Assembly (NCBI GenBank): GCA_007449985.2
Contig: VIIQ02000121.1
Span: 186,001 to 250,000, forward strand
Length of the DNA stretch: 64,000 nt
Direction: 5' to 3'
Source of the DNA: Desmodesmus armatus
Lineage: Eukaryota > Chlorophyta > Chlorophyceae > Sphaeropleales > Scenedesmaceae
Shown: piece by piece, positions 58,809 through 64,000 of the stretch
Layout: each line of letters opens with the position of its first letter
Position numbering within the stretch: the stretch's first letter is position 1
Notes under the pieces: model-generated
Told to the model about the DNA's origin: nothing
Databases searched by the model: none
The model's input: only the letters and a program-made list of their open reading frames with translations
Position numbers and translations under genes: made by a program

Positions 58809-60731
58809 AGTGAAGGGCAGGCAGATTGTTGAGGGACGTTGCTGCCTTTCTGGCAGTATGTTGATAGGTGGGGAGTTGCCAAACCTTTGATTGCGACATG
58901 GGCAATGTGAGTTGGTGTTCACAGGATGCAGCTTGTCTGTTTGCTTGTTGTTTCGAGTGCTGTGCTGTACTATTTTGTCTTGTCAGGGACACCATGTGCT
59001 GGTTGGGCTGAATAGGAAACGCATGGACTGTGGAGACGGTATGTACAACACTGACAGGGGTGTCACGCTATTTTCGGTGCGATTTGCGGTTGAACTGATG
59101 TATTATGGTCAAGGTGGGGGGATTCCTCCCGCAGTAGTTTTGGTTATAAATCCCCTCAGGAGTAGGTGTGGGGCAGCAACATGTGGTTGCCTGTTGTGTT
59201 GGGCATAGGTGCACTGCAGCAATGAGTCTGTCAGTCAATACAACCCGCCCTTCTCTGGACTTGATCCTTAAACCACTTTATGTCTGGTTGGGTCGCCTGC
59301 ATGGCAGTCAGTCCTGTGCTGCTGTTGATGCATTTGCTATTGAGCGGCCACAACTGGCCCAGACACTGGGGAGCTGCAAAGCTTTCCCAGTTTTTGTCTG
59401 GTGGTGCTGTTTGAGGCACCTAGGTAGATTTGTGCTAAGCAATGCTTTGGCGCAATGACCCTGCTGGAGAACCGTAACGTGATGATGTGGGGGGTGATTG
59501 TCAGATCTGACAGGCACAACTGTGGGGGGTGTGGGCCTGCATGGTTGGGCCCTGATCAGTTTGCTTACCCCGTAAGCACTTCCTGCATGCTTGATTGCGC
59601 ACCTTGCAAGAGACTGTCCAATCACCATGGTTGTATCCTGGGGGATGGGCATTGTCGTTGCTGCTGTCAGTTTCTTTGTCGTGTGCTTCCAGGCTCACTG
59701 CAGCTTGATTTCAATGCAGTTCCAGGCTTAAACTTGCGGGTGATGTCCGTGTGGCATGAGGCTGTCCAGTGTGGGCATGCCAGTCACGGTCAGCATCAGG
59801 TGGTGTTCGCATGAATTGTACGGTTTGATTGTGTGTGATGCTCGTCAGTTGCGCCATTTGGCCATGCAATTCAGGCTAGGCCCTTGCCAGGCATACTGTA
59901 TGCATGTGAGTTTGATGTGCAGTGAGTATTTGTGCAGAGAGTTTGTTTGTGGACCAGGTGGCACACGCAGTGGTCCAACCTTGCACGCTCAGTCTGTGGC
60001 ACTGACAAGAGTGTGATGGCGCCCTGCCAGCCTCTCAACCTGTTTCGGTGCCCTGTGACGCTGTCGGTAAGGCCTCAGCCGAAGGCCCTATGGTGGTGAT
60101 ACTGTGGGGTGGATTGCAGCACTGGTGCGTTGATAGACACCGGAGTGAGTACTTGCCTTGTTGTTGTTGTGGTTATGCCTTGGGCTGGCAGTTGTAAACA
60201 AGGTGTTGACGAGGATGGCGTGACTACTGCTTCAGGTGTTGGCGTGAGCTCCTGCCAACTGGTGTAGTTGATGCTAATGCATTGCTACTTCTTTTCGTTG
60301 GCAGACACGGCAGCTTCAGCCTCTGCGATCTTATTACAACTGGTGTAGTTGAGCGAGACTACAGGCTGGTTTGCAGCCAATAATCGCGTTCAGTAGCTGG
60401 TGCTGTCAAAATAATTGAATCGAATCACCAGAACAGTGAAGATACAGGCTGCACCAATGTTACGGACAGGCACAAAACTGAACTGTTGACCAATGCGCAT
60501 ATGCTGTGATCTGCCTGTTGCAACATTTTTGCATCCGCCGAGGCACGACCGGGCAAAGCTACAGTCGTGCATCTTCAAGTTCACTCAAAACTACGGCGGC
60601 AAGTAACGAGTACCCAGCTAAACCCCCATATTGACTCACTCATAATTCGAAAATTGCCAACGTTGCATGTTAACATGCATGCAGCTTGTTGCAGAGCATC
60701 GCCATTATCGTCACAGTGGTCGCCAGGAACG
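58809..60731. other. 1.9-kb intergenic region, RLK-F 3' end to the polymerase gene
   Basis: Follows the RLK-F stop; it should include that 3' UTR and the promoter of the next plus-strand gene. Composition becomes T- and G-rich (many TTGTG and GTTG steps), unlike the CAG-rich coding DNA on both sides. Open frames are short and Cys/His-rich; I recognise none. Confidence 0.4.
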
Positions 60732-62093
60732 ATGAAAGCCACCAACCCCCTTGTGTGTGCACCCCATGTACCCAAGGGGTGGGGTCAGTTCATTGAAGGT
60801 GACAGCGCTGTAACCAACCAAGCACACCCTGGCAGCAGGCAGGGTACCAGACAGGGCGCCAAGAGCAGCATATGGGCCAAGGTAGTTGGTGCAACCAGTT
60901 GGTTTGCATCTGCTTTGCTTGCAGTGAGCTGAGTGCTCACACATGCCTCACGACACCACCACCACATCACCTTCACCATGGCACTCACAGTTTGTGCATG
61001 TGCTACGCATGCAGGTCCCTGTGAACCCTTATGCAGACACCTTTGCAGCACAGCAAGATCAGCAGACAGGCCCTTTGAAGCCATCCTGGCTGCAACAGCA
61101 ACCACAACAGCAACAGCAACAGCAGCATCCTCCCCAAACACAGGCCACTCCTGCACACCTCCAGCAGCACACACAGCAGCAGGCAGGGAGCGAGCATCCT
61201 CACGCAGACAGCACTCCAGCGGGCACAGGGGCACCCCTTGCATCAGCCCAGCGCAGGTTGGGCAGTTTGCATGCCGTGGAGGTCAGCCCTGCCCACACCA
61301 GCAGTGATGCAGGCACAGCCGGGAACCATGAATCAACGGCACCACCCCCAGCACAGCGGACCTTACCTGGCTACCAACCCCCACCATGGGTCCAAAACCA
61401 GCCCAGGCAGCAGCAACAACAGCACCAGCACCAGCAGCACCAGCCCCAGTCACAACATCTACCCCAATCAGCTGGGGTGCCAAACCCCGCTTGGGCGCAG
61501 CAGCAGCAGCAGCACCATTGGCAGGCTGGGCGGCAACACCAGCAGCAGCAACGGTTCTCTCTCAAGACCAGCCGCACCCCCTCAGCTTGGAGCCTAGACA
61601 GTGACGATGACATACAGCTGCCTGACAGTTGGGGGCCCAATGACACAGGCACTGGTGCACCAGCTTCGCAAGCAGCTGGTGCAACAGGACTGCCACTGCA
61701 CAGGCAGGCCGGCCAGCAGCAGCAGAGCAGCGCGCATGGACTGCAACAGCGGCAGCACCCACAAGCTGTGCAGCAGCAGGAGCAGCAGCTGCGGCCTCCA
61801 CAGCAGCCGCTGCAGCAGCCTTGGCTGCAGGAGCAGCAGCAGCGGCGGCAAGGGAGTCAACCACATGAACCGCAGCAGCCGCAGCAGCTTTGGCCGCAGG
61901 ACCAGCAGCAGCCTCATAAACGCACACCTCCAAATCGGTCAGAGTCAGACTTTCCAGCTCACCAGCACAACACCCATGACAGGGCAGCACGGCATCAAGC
62001 GAAGCCGCACCAATCCCAGCAGCGGCAGGCGCCGCCGTGGGCTCAGCAGCAGCTCCAGGAGGGTGTGGCACACAAGGAGCATGCAACACAGCC

Positions 62094-62129
<36 letters not shown>

Positions 62130-64000
62130 CAGGCGTACTGCTGCGGCCTCTCGCTGGTCAGACACCTCGGCAGTGACTGGCCTCACCCGCGTGCCAGCAG
62201 CAGCTGCCGCAGCGCCTGCTCCTGGTGGCTGTGATGACGCGCAGCAGCAGAGCAGCAGCAGGGCTGAAAAAGCTACTGCGGCAGCAATGAAGAAAGCCTG
62301 CCTGGCTGCTGCAGCAGCACAGGTGGCGCCAGCCAAGCAGCGCGGGAAAGGCACCAAAGCAGGAGGAACAAAGGGTGGCACCAAGGGCAGCAAGGGGAGC
62401 AAGGGCAGCAGCAGCAGCAGCATTACCATGGAGTTTGTACCCAAAGCAGCAGGCGACAGCATCGAGCAGCCCAAGCTGCATCAGACGACACTCTTCGACA
62501 CGCTCAAACGCGCGGAGAGGAACAAGCAGCGTGAGCAGCAGCAGGAGCAGGGCGCACAGCATCAGCAGGATGGGGATGCCGACGGTGGCAGTGAGAGTAT
62601 CCAGCCACCGCTACAGCCAGCAGCAGACAAGCCTGCAGGCAAGCGCAAGCGCGGCCCTGCAGCAGCAGCAGCAGCAGGTGCTGGGAGCGGGGCTGGCAGC
62701 GGTGGGGGCAACTCTGGTAGTGGTGGTGCTGCCAGCGGGGGTGGCAGGGCAGGCAGCAGGGGTCCCAGGGCGAGGAAGGCTGTGAGGAGGGTCAGCAAGG
62801 CTGCTGCTGCACTGGAGGGAGCAGTAGAGGAGCTGCACACTTGGAGCCTCAGCGGTGACATCACAGCAGCGCAGCGGCAGCAGCAGCAACAGGTTGGGGA
62901 TGGGGCGGTCATTTTAGACGTTTCCTCAGCCGGCAGTGCTGCCTGGCAGCAGCTGCAGCAGGAGCTCAGTACAGCAGAGGGTATGGCCCTTGGTGTCCTG
63001 TACAGCAGGACAGTGCTGACCCCCAGCACGTCGACAGCACCAGCAGCAGCAGCAGCAGCGGCCCCCTTGGCTGTGCAATACTTCACTTCACTGCAGCCGC
63101 CATACAAGCAGCAGCAGGTGATGCTCAGCAAGGCGGCAAGCTATGCGAAGCGGCAGGCAGCGTCTGCAGCTGCTGCGGCAGCAGCAGCAGTGACGGAGTC
63201 AGATGCTGCTGAAATTGGTCAGGACGCTGCAGGGCTGCAGCAAGTGGTGGGTCTGGCTGTCATGCCTGTCTCACAAGGGGCCTTGAGCAGCGCTGCAGCA
63301 GCTTCTGCAGCGACACCAAGCTACTTTGTGCGGCTACAGCAGCAGGGTCAGCAGCAGCAGCAGCAGGGTTTGCAGCCCCATGTGCTGCAGCTGCTAGAGG
63401 CTGTGCTGTGTGACCCTAGCAAACGGCCGTGTGTGTGCTGTAGTGCCAAGGCAGTGCTGTGCAGCCTGTCTGAGCAGGGCCTGCAGCTGCCTGCTGCCAG
63501 CCGTGTGAGTGTCATTGACCCAGAGCTGCTGGGCTGGCTGCTGGACTCTCAGCTGATCCAGGACACCAAGGGGGATGAGGCCTGCTACACACTGGACGGG
63601 CAGCTCAGTAGCATTCAGATGCAGGTGGGTGGGCAGTGGATACATGGACTATTCGGCTTTGCGTTCTGCTGGAGGAGGGGCCAAAGTGGTGGTGCACACA
63701 GGCCTTGGCAAGAACTCAACACATACATGCAGGCTGTGTGTTGCTGGCGGTAGTGCGGTGCCACCAGGTGCCTGTAGTCCCATTGCCAATGGACCAACAA
63801 TCGCTCTACATACACCAAGGGCTGCCTCTTTGTTGCTGTGTTTCAGGTGTTAGGGTTGGAGGGTCTTGGGCCCCTGCAGCGGCTGCATCATCAGCTGCTC
63901 CTGTCATTGCAGCTGGCCAGCCGCCTGCACACTCAGCTTGGGCGGGACATTGCACCGCAGGCCATCAGGCTGGAGATGCAGGTGAAGGTTCTGCCTCAAC
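60732..64000 (+). CDS. probable A-family DNA polymerase (Pol theta/nu-like), N-terminal part, partial
   Basis: Exon 1 60732-60881 (ATG at 60732, ending SSIWAK), exon 2 61015-63624, exon 3 63847 to about 63981; all introns are phase 0 and the gene runs off the window. Residues about 50-600 are Gln-, Ala- and Ser-rich with long polyQ. A PIP-like motif QTTLFDTLKRAERNK lies near residue 550, in the place such PCNA-binding motifs often take in repair proteins. The segment near residues 860-910 (KRPCVCCSAKAVLCSL, then VIDPELLGWLLDSQLI) resembles the inactive exonuclease-like domain of plant and animal Pol theta and Pol nu, where a 'DP..(A/G)WLL' motif is typical. Polymerase motifs A, B and C would lie beyond 64000, so the call depends on this one region. 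An alternative is another protein with a DnaQ/PolA-exo-like fold. Translation from the ATG at 60943 instead would read through the first intron. Confidence 0.5.

Noticed and set aside
61562..62562. Long minus-strand frames opposite the polymerase gene, very rich in Leu, Ala and Cys.
   Set aside because: They are the complement of CAG (Gln) repeats. The plus-strand frame carries the motifs and phase-0 introns.

Overview
The window looks like nuclear DNA of a green alga, most likely a chlorophyte of the class Chlorophyceae, though the species cannot be named from the sequence. Reasons: GC-rich DNA full of CAG/CTG runs, many short introns with GTGAG or GTGCG donors and TGCAG acceptors, proteins rich in Gln, Ala, Ser and Gly, and a Ty3/gypsy chromovirus. 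There is no sign of bacterial operons, tRNA, rRNA or CRISPR. All multi-exon models were read by eye from ORF segments, splice signals and alignment of the copies to each other.

Layout. Positions 1-46958 hold a head-to-tail cluster of five minus-strand genes for one family of single-pass receptor-like protein kinases: RLK-A (1-700, cut by the window edge), RLK-B (1662-8444), RLK-C (9151-23389), RLK-D (27186-34144) and RLK-E (37744-46958). A sixth copy, RLK-F (51210-58808), is inverted on the plus strand. Each complete copy has a signal peptide, a repeatedly spliced ectodomain I do not recognise, a transmembrane helix, a Ser-rich linker, a TKL-like kinase with an HGDLK catalytic loop and a low-complexity tail. 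B, C and D form one subgroup. E and F form another, by sequence and by intron positions. Between E and F lies a minus-strand nocturnin-like gene (47860-50753), divergent from F. The right end (60732-64000) is the start of a probable A-family DNA polymerase (Pol theta/nu type) with a very long Gln-rich N-terminus.

Mobile and repeat DNA. A structurally complete 6033-bp chromovirus (11902-17934) with identical 320-bp LTRs and a GGTGG target duplication sits in an intron of RLK-C, so it inserted recently. Its pol has an extra N-terminal segment ahead of the protease. A 669-bp element with 28-bp inverted ends and a TA duplication (35319-35987) lies between D and E. There are also minisatellites, a poly-G/poly-C tract and a CTCGTGA hairpin cluster.

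State of the copies. D and F read cleanly. B has an in-frame TAA after the kinase. C has a 1-nt deletion in the ectodomain plus the retroelement. E needs two 1-nt shifts in its last exon. These may be real decay or assembly indels. As a system, the window is a recently expanded, diversifying set of putative cell-surface kinase receptors with mobile DNA inserted among and within them.
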